Assembly (NCBI RefSeq): GCF_003346865.1
Contig: NZ_QDKL01000001.1
Span: forward strand, 496,001 to 560,000
DNA: 64,000 nucleotides
Direction of reading: 5' to 3'
Origin: Halobacteriovorax vibrionivorans
GTDB taxonomy: Bacteria; Bdellovibrionota; Bacteriovoracia; Bacteriovoracales; Bacteriovoracaceae
Shown here: piece after piece, positions 45,066 through 54,704 of the stretch
Position numbering within the stretch: the stretch's first letter is position 1
Layout of the letters: every line of letters starts with the position of its first letter
The notes under the pieces: model-generated
What the model was told of the DNA's origin: nothing
Seen by the model: only the letters and a program-made list of their open reading frames with translations
The model's database searches: none
Translations under genes and position numbers: made by a program

Positions 45066-47636
45066 TTATAATGATTCAATAAATTCAATAACTTGTGTTC
45101 CTGAGTTAACATCAGGAGCACCACCTTGGGCGAAATTTGGGCGTCCACCACCACGTCCAGAGACTGGCTCTAGGATCTTCTTTAAGAAGTCACCGGCTTT
45201 CACATCTGAGTTAGACCAAACAAATGATTTCATCCCTTTCTCATCTTTTGTTAAAAGACAGATTAGTTGATAATCGCCTTTATTAATTAGGTTATCTCCG
45301 ACTTCTTTTACGGCCTTAGCGTCTGCTTCCATAGTTGCAGCAAATAACTTGAAGCCTTCGTAATCACGTTTTACTTCTTTTTTAAATTCAGTTGATCCAC
45401 CTTGTGCAGCTTTTGCTTGTGCTTCTTTGATTTTCTTTTTCATCTCAGAGCGCAGATCTTTGATACGGGCAGGAACTTCAGTCGGTTTAGTACTTAGCTC
45501 TTTGGCCGCAGCATTTAATAATGCCGATCTTTCCTGCATAACTTTAATTGCAGCAGATCCAGTAACCGCTTCAATACGACGGATTCCTTTAGCTACAGAT
45601 GTTTCCGAAGTGATAACAAATAAACCAATATCACCTGTGCGGCCAACGTGAGTTCCCCCACAAAGTTCAACACTATCTTTTCCAAAGGCAATAACTCGAA
45701 CATCACTATCGTATTTCTCACCAAATAGTGCCATCGCTCCACTATCTATTGCTTCTTCATATGAACAAAGCTTTGTGGTACGTGAATCATTTTGCATAAT
45801 CCACTTATTAACAAGGGCCTCAACTTTTATTAATTCTTCATTTGAAACAGCTTGTGGGTTTTGAAAATCAAAACGTAATCGATCGGCTGTAACCATTGAA
45901 CCTTTTTGAATTGCATGTTTTCCAATTACTTCGTGAAGAGCTGAATGAAGTAAGTGAGTCGCAGAGTGATTTCTCATTGAAGCTTTGCGATTATCTTCAT
46001 TAACAATTAATTCAATTTTCTCACCTGTTTCAATTTCTCCAGAGATAACTTTAGCAACGTGAACATGAACATTCTTAACTTTCATCGTATCGAGAATTTG
46101 TAACTCACCCGTTGCAGTTCTAGCAGTTCCAATATCACCGGCCTGTCCACCTGACTCACCGTAAAAAGGCGTGTGCTTTGTTGCAAAGTATGTAGTTTCA
46201 TCGTCACGATATATCTTTAAAATTTCACTATCAGTTTCTAGAGAATCGTATCCAGTGAACTCTGTATCATCGACTTCGATAAACTCAAGCTCAATTCTTT
46301 CTTGATCTGCTGCCACCCCGCCTTTTCTCGAAATAACTCGAGAAGCTTTTCTATGGGCTTCATAACATTCGTTATATTCAATTTCAGCAAACTCGATATT
46401 CTTTGAAGCAAGCTCTGCCTTAATTACTTCTAAAGGAAGCCCATGAGTCGTCACAAGCTCAAATGCGACATGACCAGGAAATAGCTCTTTAGATTTAGGA
46501 TTCGTTGAAAGCTCCTCTTCAATTTTTTTAAGGCCATTTTCAACAATAGGAACAAATTCATTAATTTCTTGTTCCATATTATAGATGATTGCTTCACGAG
46601 CAGACTTAAGCTGTGGATAGTAATCACCGAGCATCTCAATTGTTTTTTGAATATGCTTTTTAAAGACTGGTTTTACGCCTCTTGAGATACAAGCCGCAAC
46701 ACACTTTCTAATTAAACGTCTTGGAATATAACCTTGGCCTTCGTTTCCAGGCATAATCCCTTCACCAAGGATCATAATACTTGCACGCATATGATCAGAG
46801 ATCATACGCTCTGTTTGAACATCAGTATTTTTGCCTAATAACTCTTTTGAAAGTTGCATTAGAGGAGCGAGAAGATCTGTTTCATATACTGAGTCACATC
46901 CATTCATAACCATAGCAAGTCTTTCAAGACCAGAACCTGTATCGACAGACTTAAGAGGAAGTGGTTCAAAAGTACCATCCTTCTTCTTATTAAGCTCCAT
47001 GAAGACACCAGCGTTCCAAATCTCAATGTAACGACTTACATCATCAAAATGTCCACCTGGTTTATATTCAGGGCCATATTCAGTACCAGTATCATAGAAA
47101 ACTTCTGTACATGGCCCACAAGGTCCATGGTCCCCAGCTGGTCCCCAGAAATTATCATCACCTAGAACAACAATATGATCTTCAGGAACACCGCACTTTT
47201 TCCATGCTTCAATTGACTCCGTATCTGGCTTAATACCAAGGTCTTCATTTCCACCATAAACAGTGAAATATAGGCGTTTTGGATCAAAGTCCAATTCATC
47301 AACAAGTAGGTCATATGCAAGCTTACATGCTTTATCTTTGTAATAATCACCAATTGACCACGACCCTAGCATTTCAAAGATTGTTAAGTGATGGCGATCT
47401 CCAACATCATCAATATCTTTAGTTCTAATACAAGGTTGATAATTTGCTAGCCTTGGTGATGGTGGCGTTTCTTTTCCAAGAAAGTAATTCTTTAATGGCG
47501 CCATACCTGAATTTATAAAAAGCAGTGTCGGATCATTTTGAGGAACGATCGATGAAGCACCGATTTTTAAATGGTCCATCTTTTCAAAGTATTCTAAAAA
47601 TTTCTCTCTAATTTCTCGAGACGAAAGTGGCTGCAT
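45066..47636 (-). CDS. alaS: Alanyl-tRNA synthetase
   Basis: Class II synthetase with editing. Seen: the N-terminal REKFLEYFEKMDH, motif 2 region NYQPCIRTKDIDDVGDRHHL, the editing metal site HSATHLLHSAL with CGGTHV later, and the C-terminal C-Ala/DHHA1 glycine region GRGGGRPNFAQGGAPD. 856 residues, complete. Transcribed away from pckA; a 227-base AT-rich intergenic region separates the two starts and holds the pckA leader. Confidence 0.97.
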   Translation of the reverse strand: MQPLSSREIREKFLEYFEKMDHLKIGASSIVPQNDPTLLFINSGMAPLKNYFLGKETPPSPRLANYQPCIRTKDIDDVGDRHHLTIFEMLGSWSIGDYYKDKACKLAYDLLVDELDFDPKRLYFTVYGGNEDLGIKPDTESIEAWKKCGVPEDHIVVLGDDNFWGPAGDHGPCGPCTEVFYDTGTEYGPEYKPGGHFDDVSRYIEIWNAGVFMELNKKKDGTFEPLPLKSVDTGSGLERLAMVMNGCDSVYETDLLAPLMQLSKELLGKNTDVQTERMISDHMRASIMILGEGIMPGNEGQGYIPRRLIRKCVAACISRGVKPVFKKHIQKTIEMLGDYYPQLKSAREAIIYNMEQEINEFVPIVENGLKKIEEELSTNPKSKELFPGHVAFELVTTHGLPLEVIKAELASKNIEFAEIEYNECYEAHRKASRVISRKGGVAADQERIELEFIEVDDTEFTGYDSLETDSEILKIYRDDETTYFATKHTPFYGESGGQAGDIGTARTATGELQILDTMKVKNVHVHVAKVISGEIETGEKIELIVNEDNRKASMRNHSATHLLHSALHEVIGKHAIQKGSMVTADRLRFDFQNPQAVSNEELIKVEALVNKWIMQNDSRTTKLCSYEEAIDSGAMALFGEKYDSDVRVIAFGKDSVELCGGTHVGRTGDIGLFVITSETSVAKGIRRIEAVTGSAAIKVMQERSALLNAAAKELSTKPTEVPARIKDLRSEMKKKIKEAQAKAAQGGSTEFKKEVKRDYEGFKLFAATMEADAKAVKEVGDNLINKGDYQLICLLTKDEKGMKSFVWSNSDVKAGDFLKKILEPVSGRGGGRPNFAQGGAPDVNSGTQVIEFIESL

Positions 47637-47831
47637 AATTTTTCTTCCTTATATTTCTTTGCCAGTATTACTACTCGCATCATTCGTTATGTGTATAAGT
47701 CCCCAAAATATACTATAAAATCGAGCTTCCGACTACTTCTAGCGTTAAAAAATATGACCAGATTTAGGATAAAAACTGTTATCAATGTGGGTTAAAAAGC
47801 ATATATTTATACCAAAGAAGAAAGAAACAAC

Positions 47832-47867
47832 ATGTGCGCAATATTACGAACAGGAGATGATGTATGA
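47832..47867 (+). CDS. Possible 11-residue leader peptide upstream of pckA
   Basis: ATG at 47832 opens a frame that reads MCAILRTGDDV and stops at TGA 47865-47867, overlapping the pckA ATG as ATGA. The pckA Shine-Dalgarno (AGGAG at 47852-47856) lies inside it, so translating ribosomes would cover or re-initiate at pckA. Its own ribosome site is weak. Could be chance. Confidence 0.3.
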   Translation: MCAILRTGDDV

Positions 47868-49447
47868 CTCAATTTTATGCAGACATGGGAATTAACATGG
47901 AGCGCCCAAATAATAGAATATTTGTGGACTCACCACGTAGTTTTTTAATCCAAGAAACAGTTGCTCGTGGCATTGGAAAACTTACTAAAGATGGAGCACT
48001 TGTTGTCGAGACAGGAAAGCATACGGGACGAAGCGCTAATGACCGCTATATCGTTCGCGATGAAGTTACAGAAAACACTATTTGGTGGGAAAATAACTTC
48101 AAAGAAATGACACCTGATACTTTTGCTAAGCTAAAGAGTCATATCATCAACTACCTAAATCAAGATCGTGACCTATTTATTACAGAAAGAAGTGTTGGAG
48201 CTGATGAAGTACACAATCTTGGAGCAAGACTTGTGACAACAAATCCAAATCATGCACTTTTCTCAACTCACTTATTTAGAGATAAGGTTAGAGACTTTAA
48301 TGAAAATGATTTTACAATTCTTCACGCACCAGAATTACAACTAGACCCAAATGAGTTTGGTCTTCGTTCTGAAACTGCTGTTGTTACTTGCTTAAAATCA
48401 AAACTAACAATTATTGCAGGTACTCTTTATGCAGGTGAAATCAAAAAGAGTATGTTTGCGGCCATGAACTACCTTCTGCCAGAATCAAATATTATGCCGA
48501 CTCACTCAGGTGCTTCACGTCTTGAAAATGGTGAAGTTTCAGTATTTTTTGGTTTATCTGGAACAGGGAAAACAACTCTTTCAACTGATGAAGGAACATT
48601 CCTAATCGGTGATGATGAACACGGAATTAGTGAAGCAGGTACATTCAACTTTGAAGGTGGTTGTTACGCAAAAACATATAAGCTTTCTAAAGAAGGTGAA
48701 CCTGAAATTTATAAAGCTTCTAATCGTTTTGGTTCATTACTTGAAAACGTTATTCTTGATGAGAATACAGGACTTGTTGATTTTTATGACAAGACTCTTT
48801 CAGAGAATGGACGTGCATCATATCCTCTAGAATTCATCGAAGAATTAGAAACATCTTCACGTGGAGATATTCCTAAGCATGTATTCTTCCTATCTGCCGA
48901 TGCCTTTGGTGTTCTTCCGCCAGTGGCAAAGCTTACAAAAGAACAAGCAATGTTCTATTTTGTTCTAGGATATACTGCAAAGCTTGCAGGTACAGAAATC
49001 GGTGTAAAAGAGCCAACAGCTACTTTCTCATCATGCTTTGGTGCACCTTTCATGCTTCGCCACCCAAGTGAGTACGCAAAACTTCTTGGTGAGTATATTG
49101 ATAAATTAGGATTTAACGTTTGGATGGTTAACACTGGTTGGACTGGTGGTGCATACGGTACTGGACAACGTTTCCCACTTAATATCACAAGACAGATCAT
49201 TAGAAATATTCAAGCAAATAATCTTGATAAAGTAGAAACAGAGCAAGACCCAATCTTTGGTCTACATATTCCAAAGATGGTTGGAGAAATTCCAAGCACG
49301 ATTCTAAATCCACAGAAGTCTTGGGAAGATCAAGAAGCTTATACAAAGAAAGCTCAAGAACTTGCTGATAGCTTTCATAAGCAAATGAGTACATTTGGGA
49401 ATTTCTATGAAGAAAATATCTCAGGTGCTCCAACATTTGGAAAGTAA
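47864..49447 (+). CDS. pckA: Phosphoenolpyruvate carboxykinase (ATP)
   Basis: Gluconeogenic enzyme converting oxaloacetate plus ATP to PEP. Seen: GLSGTGKTTLSTD (kinase 1a), FNFEGGCYAKT, FLSADAFGVLPPVAKLT, and NTGWTGGAYGTG. 527 residues, typical of the ATP type. AGGAG is 7 bases before the ATG. It is first in a run of four overlapping genes (hemJ, DUF1653, E2-like), an unusual companion set. Confidence 0.97.
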   Translation: MTQFYADMGINMERPNNRIFVDSPRSFLIQETVARGIGKLTKDGALVVETGKHTGRSANDRYIVRDEVTENTIWWENNFKEMTPDTFAKLKSHIINYLNQDRDLFITERSVGADEVHNLGARLVTTNPNHALFSTHLFRDKVRDFNENDFTILHAPELQLDPNEFGLRSETAVVTCLKSKLTIIAGTLYAGEIKKSMFAAMNYLLPESNIMPTHSGASRLENGEVSVFFGLSGTGKTTLSTDEGTFLIGDDEHGISEAGTFNFEGGCYAKTYKLSKEGEPEIYKASNRFGSLLENVILDENTGLVDFYDKTLSENGRASYPLEFIEELETSSRGDIPKHVFFLSADAFGVLPPVAKLTKEQAMFYFVLGYTAKLAGTEIGVKEPTATFSSCFGAPFMLRHPSEYAKLLGEYIDKLGFNVWMVNTGWTGGAYGTGQRFPLNITRQIIRNIQANNLDKVETEQDPIFGLHIPKMVGEIPSTILNPQKSWEDQEAYTKKAQELADSFHKQMSTFGNFYEENISGAPTFGK

Positions 49448-49983
49448 TGACTTACGAGTATTTAAAAGCTTTCCATTTAATTAGTATTGTTTGTTGGTTT
49501 GCAGGACTTTTTTATATTGTTCGCCTCTTTATTTATCATACAGAGGCACAAGACAAGTCACAAACTGAACGCGATATTTTAAGTGCACAATTTAAAATTA
49601 TGTCACGTAGGCTATGGTATGGAATTACTTGGCCTGCGTGTATATTTACAATTATTTTTGGTTTAGCATTAGTTTATACGACTTATTGGCCATTAACAGG
49701 ACACTACTGGCTTCACTTAAAACTGACTCTTGTACTCTTACTTTTAGTCTATCAATTTAAGTGTCATCGTATTTATAAAGACTTACAAAATAATATTTTT
49801 AAGCATTCTAGTTCTTTTCTTCGTATCTGGAATGAAGTGGCCACTCTCTTCCTCTTTGCCATTGTCTTTCTTGCAGTACTAAAAACACTACAAGGAATCT
49901 TTTATGGAATTGGAGCGATAGTAGGTCTTGCTGTGGTTCTTATGATGGCCATTAAATTTTATCGTAAAGTGAGGAAAGATTAA
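49447..49983 (+). CDS. hemJ: Protoporphyrinogen IX oxidase HemJ (UPF0093)
   Basis: 178-residue integral membrane protein of heme biosynthesis. Seen: the opening KAFHLISIVCWFAGLFYIVRLF with the conserved His10, and about four to five membrane helices; WNEVATLFLFAIVFLAVLK in the last third matches the family. Overlaps the pckA stop by one base and the next start by one base. HemJ is the oxygen-independent-type alternative to HemY/HemG. Confidence 0.85.
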   Translation: MTYEYLKAFHLISIVCWFAGLFYIVRLFIYHTEAQDKSQTERDILSAQFKIMSRRLWYGITWPACIFTIIFGLALVYTTYWPLTGHYWLHLKLTLVLLLLVYQFKCHRIYKDLQNNIFKHSSSFLRIWNEVATLFLFAIVFLAVLKTLQGIFYGIGAIVGLAVVLMMAIKFYRKVRKD

Positions 49984-50228
49984 TGAAAGACATTGTTAAG
50001 GGTGGACTATACCAACACTACAAAGGAATGAATTATATCGTACACGATACAGTGAGACATTCTGAAACACTTGAAGAATTAGTTTATTATGAATGTCTTT
50101 ATGAAAACGATCTTGGAAAGCTTTGGGTAAGACCAAAAGAGATGTTTTTAGAAACTGTTATCATCGATGGTGTTGAGACACCACGCTTTAAATATATTGG
50201 TGATCAAAAGGCCAATTCCCGCCTATGA
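49983..50228 (+). CDS. DUF1653 family protein
   Basis: 81 residues. Seen: GGLYQHYKGMNYIVHDTVRHSE near the start, LVYYECLYEN, LWVRPKEMFLETV and PRFKYIG, in family order. Function unknown in the family. Overlaps hemJ by one base and the following acyltransferase-like gene by 4 bases (ATGA), so it is translated as part of this operon. Confidence 0.86.
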   Translation: MKDIVKGGLYQHYKGMNYIVHDTVRHSETLEELVYYECLYENDLGKLWVRPKEMFLETVIIDGVETPRFKYIGDQKANSRL

Positions 50229-51019
50229 AACATATTAAGCTTAAGAAGGTAAAGCGTCTGTCTTCGTGGAGAAAAGTTTCCATCAATACTTGGAAAATGC
50301 CTGTTGACCCATCGACTTATGGACTTCTTAAGTTTAATGCCAAAAACTTTGAAAGCTTTGCAAAAGAGAATGGAGTTACACCAACTCACTTATTTACAAA
50401 AGTCATCGCACAAGTGTTTCATGAAAATCCTGAGATAAATCGAATCGTAAGAGGTGCAAACCTCTACCAACGAGAAAGTGTTGATATCTTCTTACAAGTA
50501 TCTGTCGATCACAAAGGACATGATCTTTCCGGAGCGATTATTCGAGATGCCGACAAAAAGTCAGTATTTGAAATAAGAAAAGAGCTCATGGAAAGTGCTC
50601 AAAATATTAGAGACAATAAAGATAAGTCTTTTAAAAAAGTAAAAAAGATTGTCTCTCTCATTCCTAATTTCCTAACTCGTCCCCTTCTCTATTTACTTGA
50701 TCTTGCAATGTATCGATTCAATTTCTACTCACCGCTATTTGGTGTAAAGAATGACCCGTTTGGCTCATGTATGATTACAAGTGTAGGAAATTTTGGTGCC
50801 GAGTTTGCATTTGCTCCTATCCCAACGATATCTCATGTACCAATAGTTCTGAGCTTATTTAAAGTTAAAAATGAGCCTATTGTAGAAGATGACAAGGTCA
50901 TCATACAGAAAACACTTAGCGTTGGTGTAACTCTAGATCACCGAATTATTGATGGAGTTTATGCCAGTCGAATTATTGCAGGCATTAAAAAGTATGTGGA
51001 AAGTCCACAACTACTTTAA
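50225..51019 (+). CDS. Stand-alone 2-oxoacid dehydrogenase E2-type acyltransferase domain
   Basis: 264 residues, a catalytic chloramphenicol-acetyltransferase-like fold of the E2 family with no lipoyl or subunit-binding domain. Seen: AKENGVTPTHLFTKVIAQ, and the catalytic DHRIIDGVYASRI near the C-terminus. With no E1 or E3 nearby and no lipoyl arm, it cannot be an ordinary E2; it may transfer an acyl group from CoA to another substrate. The tight link to pckA and hemJ suggests a metabolic role, otherwise unknown. Confidence 0.72.
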   Translation: MKHIKLKKVKRLSSWRKVSINTWKMPVDPSTYGLLKFNAKNFESFAKENGVTPTHLFTKVIAQVFHENPEINRIVRGANLYQRESVDIFLQVSVDHKGHDLSGAIIRDADKKSVFEIRKELMESAQNIRDNKDKSFKKVKKIVSLIPNFLTRPLLYLLDLAMYRFNFYSPLFGVKNDPFGSCMITSVGNFGAEFAFAPIPTISHVPIVLSLFKVKNEPIVEDDKVIIQKTLSVGVTLDHRIIDGVYASRIIAGIKKYVESPQLL

Positions 51020-51102
51020 ATTACATCTGTCTTCCAATTAAACGGCCCAGTAGAATTTTCAAACTTCAATAAAAAACCACGAGTCTCACTTAAACTATAT
51101 CT

Positions 51103-52935
51103 ATGTTAAAAAAGAGCCTCATTCTATTAAGCTTAGCTTCGTCAGTAATGGCCCAGATCCCTTTTGGCGATACTCCTTATGTTATCGATCTTTCTTCTAG
51201 TGAAAGAGATAATTACATATACGAAAAAGACTCTTACGGACGTCTACAAAACTCACAATGGTATGAGCTAACTTGGTATAAACTTCAAACCGATTTTAAA
51301 ATAGATATTGATAAATATATTGAATTCTATAATGGCCAAACTTTTAATGAGGCGAAAATCAACTATTATTCTCAATTCGATTTTTCAAAAGAAGAAAGAT
51401 TCCATTTAACAGATACTAGACCTCTTAGAGAATGGGGATTCTTAAATCATCCACCATTGCTAGAAAAACTAGATAATTTATCGAAGTTTTCAAAGAACTA
51501 TCATCAAATTGATTATAAGAACTTAAATCATAGATTTTTCACTGAAAGCTTTAACAAGAAAATGGATAAAGTTTCAAAGTCTGAATTGAGTTTTGGAAAT
51601 AAGATAGAAGTTCTAGAAAATACAAATTCATATCAGAGGAAATTAAGTCTAATCAAAAATGCTAAAGATGAGATCCTTATGTCATCGTTAAGCTTTGTCT
51701 GTGATTCATCTGTAAAGGTTCTTGTTAGCGAACTTATTAAAGCAAAGAACAGAGGCGTTGAAGTTTATGCAATGGATGACAGTATGATGTCTAAGCTCCT
51801 TGGTCATAGTGAATGCCCAAAGAGACTTAAAAAAGCCGGAGTACAATTCATCAGGGCAAATGATTTTTGGCGCCATGAGGGAAGAACAGTTTATCACCAC
51901 AAGAAATTGATTATAGATGGAGAGATCGCAATAGTTGGAGGACAAAATCAACTCAATGCAGATAATCTTTCAATGGGAACAGACTTTAAAAACAAAGATA
52001 TCGATATTCTCATAGAGGGACCGATGGTTACTGATATTGCTATTGGCTTTTTAAAAGACTGGCAATATTTTAAAAAGAAGAAAACACGCCCAATTAGAGA
52101 CCACAAAAGGCGTATAGTAAGGTACACAGGAAAAGATATTCACAATCTTTCTCATAAGCTTAGTATGTATGAAACGAAAAGAGATGAAGAAAGATTACTT
52201 CAAAAGCGCGGTCAAGAGTATTACAGAGAAATTCTTAATGATTCAGATAGAAGAATGAAAGGAGTATGTCGCTTCATTCAACAATCACCATATGAGAATC
52301 AAAGAAATATTGGAGAGGCTTATCTTCTGGCACTGGATAATACAAAGAACTACCTAGGTATTATGGACCCAATTCGAACAGACACATACTACCCTTCTGT
52401 TTTTAAGGATGCTCCATTCATTGAGAAGCTCGATTCATTTAAAATGTTTAATAAACTACATTTTAAAGTTAAGAGTTTACAAGAAAGAGGGCTACCAGTT
52501 GACTTCATTACAACAGGAACAGATATGACTGGTAATGAGATCATCGACTTCAAAAATCAAGAAATAAGAAAGTTATTAGAAGATTATGATTTATCTGAAA
52601 AAAAACGAAATAAGAAAATAAAAAAGAAAGTCAAAAGTATTGATAAGTGGAATGACTATTTTGGAGTTGCACACTTTAATAATCTAATTAATGACTACGC
52701 AAAATATGATACAACGAACGTATGGCTTCATTTAAGCTTTCTTCATTCAAAAGTATTCTATTTTGATCGCATTTTATCAAGTATTGGAAGCTATAACTTT
52801 CAACATAATGCCACAGACCACTCTTATGAAAATACAATCCTTTGCCTTGATGAGCAGCTTAATAAAGAGCTAGACGAGGTTTTTGTAAGGGATATGGCCA
52901 ACTCTGTTCCTCTTAAATTTAATAAAATCAAATAA
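51103..52935 (+). CDS. Exported phospholipase D-like protein with two HKD motifs
   Basis: 610 residues. A signal peptide (LILLSLASSVMA) shows export. Both HxKxxxxD motifs of the PLD superfamily are present: HHKKLIID with His265 and Asp272, and HSKVFYFD with His548 and Asp555. The region around them is typical (IVGGQNQLNADN; SIGSYNFQHNATDHS). There is no membrane helix after the signal, unlike cardiolipin synthase, so a periplasmic or secreted lipase or nuclease is likely. First of four co-directional exported genes. Target, own membrane or prey, cannot be read from sequence. Confidence 0.8.
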   Translation: MLKKSLILLSLASSVMAQIPFGDTPYVIDLSSSERDNYIYEKDSYGRLQNSQWYELTWYKLQTDFKIDIDKYIEFYNGQTFNEAKINYYSQFDFSKEERFHLTDTRPLREWGFLNHPPLLEKLDNLSKFSKNYHQIDYKNLNHRFFTESFNKKMDKVSKSELSFGNKIEVLENTNSYQRKLSLIKNAKDEILMSSLSFVCDSSVKVLVSELIKAKNRGVEVYAMDDSMMSKLLGHSECPKRLKKAGVQFIRANDFWRHEGRTVYHHKKLIIDGEIAIVGGQNQLNADNLSMGTDFKNKDIDILIEGPMVTDIAIGFLKDWQYFKKKKTRPIRDHKRRIVRYTGKDIHNLSHKLSMYETKRDEERLLQKRGQEYYREILNDSDRRMKGVCRFIQQSPYENQRNIGEAYLLALDNTKNYLGIMDPIRTDTYYPSVFKDAPFIEKLDSFKMFNKLHFKVKSLQERGLPVDFITTGTDMTGNEIIDFKNQEIRKLLEDYDLSEKKRNKKIKKKVKSIDKWNDYFGVAHFNNLINDYAKYDTTNVWLHLSFLHSKVFYFDRILSSIGSYNFQHNATDHSYENTILCLDEQLNKELDEVFVRDMANSVPLKFNKIK

Positions 52936-52979
52936 TATCCGATAAATTAGTCGTACTAATACTTTCATGGGTGGAAAGG

Positions 52980-53528
52980 ATGAATAGATTAAGGATATTA
53001 TTTATTATAGGATTATATTTTTCTATGTTTTCAACGAGCGTCTCAGCAATGACTATCGACCTCGGGAGAAGCTTCTTTCCTAAAAAAGACATTATTATCG
53101 ATGCAGATTCACCAAATGAGATCACTGTTAAATACAAACTACGATACTATATCAGTGACGGTTGTGCGTACGATATTGTGACATCTTACAAGCTTGGTGG
53201 ATGCCCTCGAAAAAAATATAAGACCTATGAAGAAGATAGTAAGTATATTTTAAAAATCGACAAATCAAGTGCTAAAGCTGGCCATGGAGCCCAGGTTCTT
53301 CGTCTTTCTGTAAAACAAAAAGAGCGCGGCTCTTTCGATATTATTCCAGTTGTTGAAATCTTAGAAGGAAATGAGGATACCATATCTCATGATGACCCAT
53401 GGTTTGGAGCAGCTGAAGTTAAATTAAAGTCAAGAGATCGTGTTGTAAACGAAACAAGAGAAAACCTCAAAAAATCACCTCAACAATACAGCGGCGAGAA
53501 GGCCAGAGAAACGGCAATAAGCCAGTAA
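52980..53528 (+). CDS. Exported hypothetical protein
   Basis: 182 residues with a signal peptide (FIIGLYFSMFSTSVSA). The mature part is basic with a beta-rich look and two cysteines (DGCAYDI, GGCPRKKY). No family recognised. ATG at 52980, 5 bases after GGTGG, is preferred to the in-frame GTG at 52971. Lies 44 bases after the PLD-like gene and 90 before the next; the C-terminus is hydrophilic (NLKKSPQQYSGEKARETAIS). Confidence 0.65.
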   Translation: MNRLRILFIIGLYFSMFSTSVSAMTIDLGRSFFPKKDIIIDADSPNEITVKYKLRYYISDGCAYDIVTSYKLGGCPRKKYKTYEEDSKYILKIDKSSAKAGHGAQVLRLSVKQKERGSFDIIPVVEILEGNEDTISHDDPWFGAAEVKLKSRDRVVNETRENLKKSPQQYSGEKARETAISQ

Positions 53529-53618
53529 TATTAAAAACTTACATTCCGACAACTCCTCTCAAGTTCTGTCTAACTCCTTCCGATAAGCCAAGGGAGTATT
53601 AGAGAGAAGGAACTAATT

Positions 53619-54704
53619 GTGAAGAGACAAAATTCAAGAAATCGACTGAGGTTTGCTAACGTCATCTCAAAGATTAGCGTACTTAGTTGTATATTAATTT
53701 CCCAAGTAACAAGTGCAAATAGCAGTACTGACTTCATTCAACAAATTGTTGATGGACATTCATATAGAAAAGAGAATGTACACGGTAGTCAAATTAATGT
53801 TCTTGAATCAACTGCATATCAAAGAAACTATTATCTTCACTTAAGAAAGCTCTTACAAAATAGAATCATTCAAGTAGTAAGTCCTTATATTGAAGAACAA
53901 AATCAACTAGCGGCCCTTATTGAAAGTGGTAATGCTACTCAAGAACAAAGATCGAGACTCGCACAAATTGAGCAAAAAATAGAGTCTATCAAAAGTAGAG
54001 ACTACGTATTAAATCTACACCAAGAAATCAAAGAGTATGAAGATCAGAATATGGATTATTATTGTTACGATAATCAAAAAACGACATTAAGGCTCATGAA
54101 AGGTGAAGACTTTGATGTGCGTTGTATTGATAATCAAAGTGCACAAAGAATCGTAGATGTTGCAACTAATGATCCTCAAAAGGCTAACGAGATAAGTGTA
54201 GAGACATCATCTGGTAAAGCTCCTCAACCAGAAGGAAAGCTTTATTTCTGTTATCAAAGAGATAAAAGCATTCTTACAAAATCAAAGAGCTGTAATCCTA
54301 AAAAAGTCAGATTAACTGATGATGAACTTGAAAAAGTTGGTAAGTCGAATTGTTATCCAATTAATCAAAACTATACATATAACGAAGCAGATGGTTTCAC
54401 ACCAATTGCTAGGCTATATTCTCGATGTCGTGATGAGATTTGTACAAATGCAACAGATCAAATAGACTTCGAAAACTTTCAAATGATTTCATTCTCACAA
54501 AATCAAGCTGGTCAATGCTTAAATGACAATAGTGAGTCTAGAGTTTGTGCACAAACTTATACATGCCAAAACAAAACATACCAAGTTACTTGTCAATTTG
54601 ATGATGAAAAACCAGTTGATAATAACAAATGTAATGTTCAATCAATTAATGAAGATACAATTATGAATAAATGTACAATTGTTGAATTAGGAACGGAGGT
54701 GTAA
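53619..54704 (+). CDS. Exported cysteine-rich hypothetical protein
   Basis: 361 residues, GTG start at 53619 with AAGGA 7 bases upstream. A basic N-terminus and hydrophobic stretch (ISVLSCILISQVTSA) form a signal peptide. The mature chain has a helical region (about 70-140) and a cysteine-rich C-terminal half; about 13 Cys in all, spaced as in small disulfide-bonded modules (RVCAQTYTCQN, VTCQFD). No known family. The stop overlaps the next start by one base, so the pair is co-translated. Likely secreted or surface exposed. Confidence 0.65.
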   Translation: MKRQNSRNRLRFANVISKISVLSCILISQVTSANSSTDFIQQIVDGHSYRKENVHGSQINVLESTAYQRNYYLHLRKLLQNRIIQVVSPYIEEQNQLAALIESGNATQEQRSRLAQIEQKIESIKSRDYVLNLHQEIKEYEDQNMDYYCYDNQKTTLRLMKGEDFDVRCIDNQSAQRIVDVATNDPQKANEISVETSSGKAPQPEGKLYFCYQRDKSILTKSKSCNPKKVRLTDDELEKVGKSNCYPINQNYTYNEADGFTPIARLYSRCRDEICTNATDQIDFENFQMISFSQNQAGQCLNDNSESRVCAQTYTCQNKTYQVTCQFDDEKPVDNNKCNVQSINEDTIMNKCTIVELGTEV

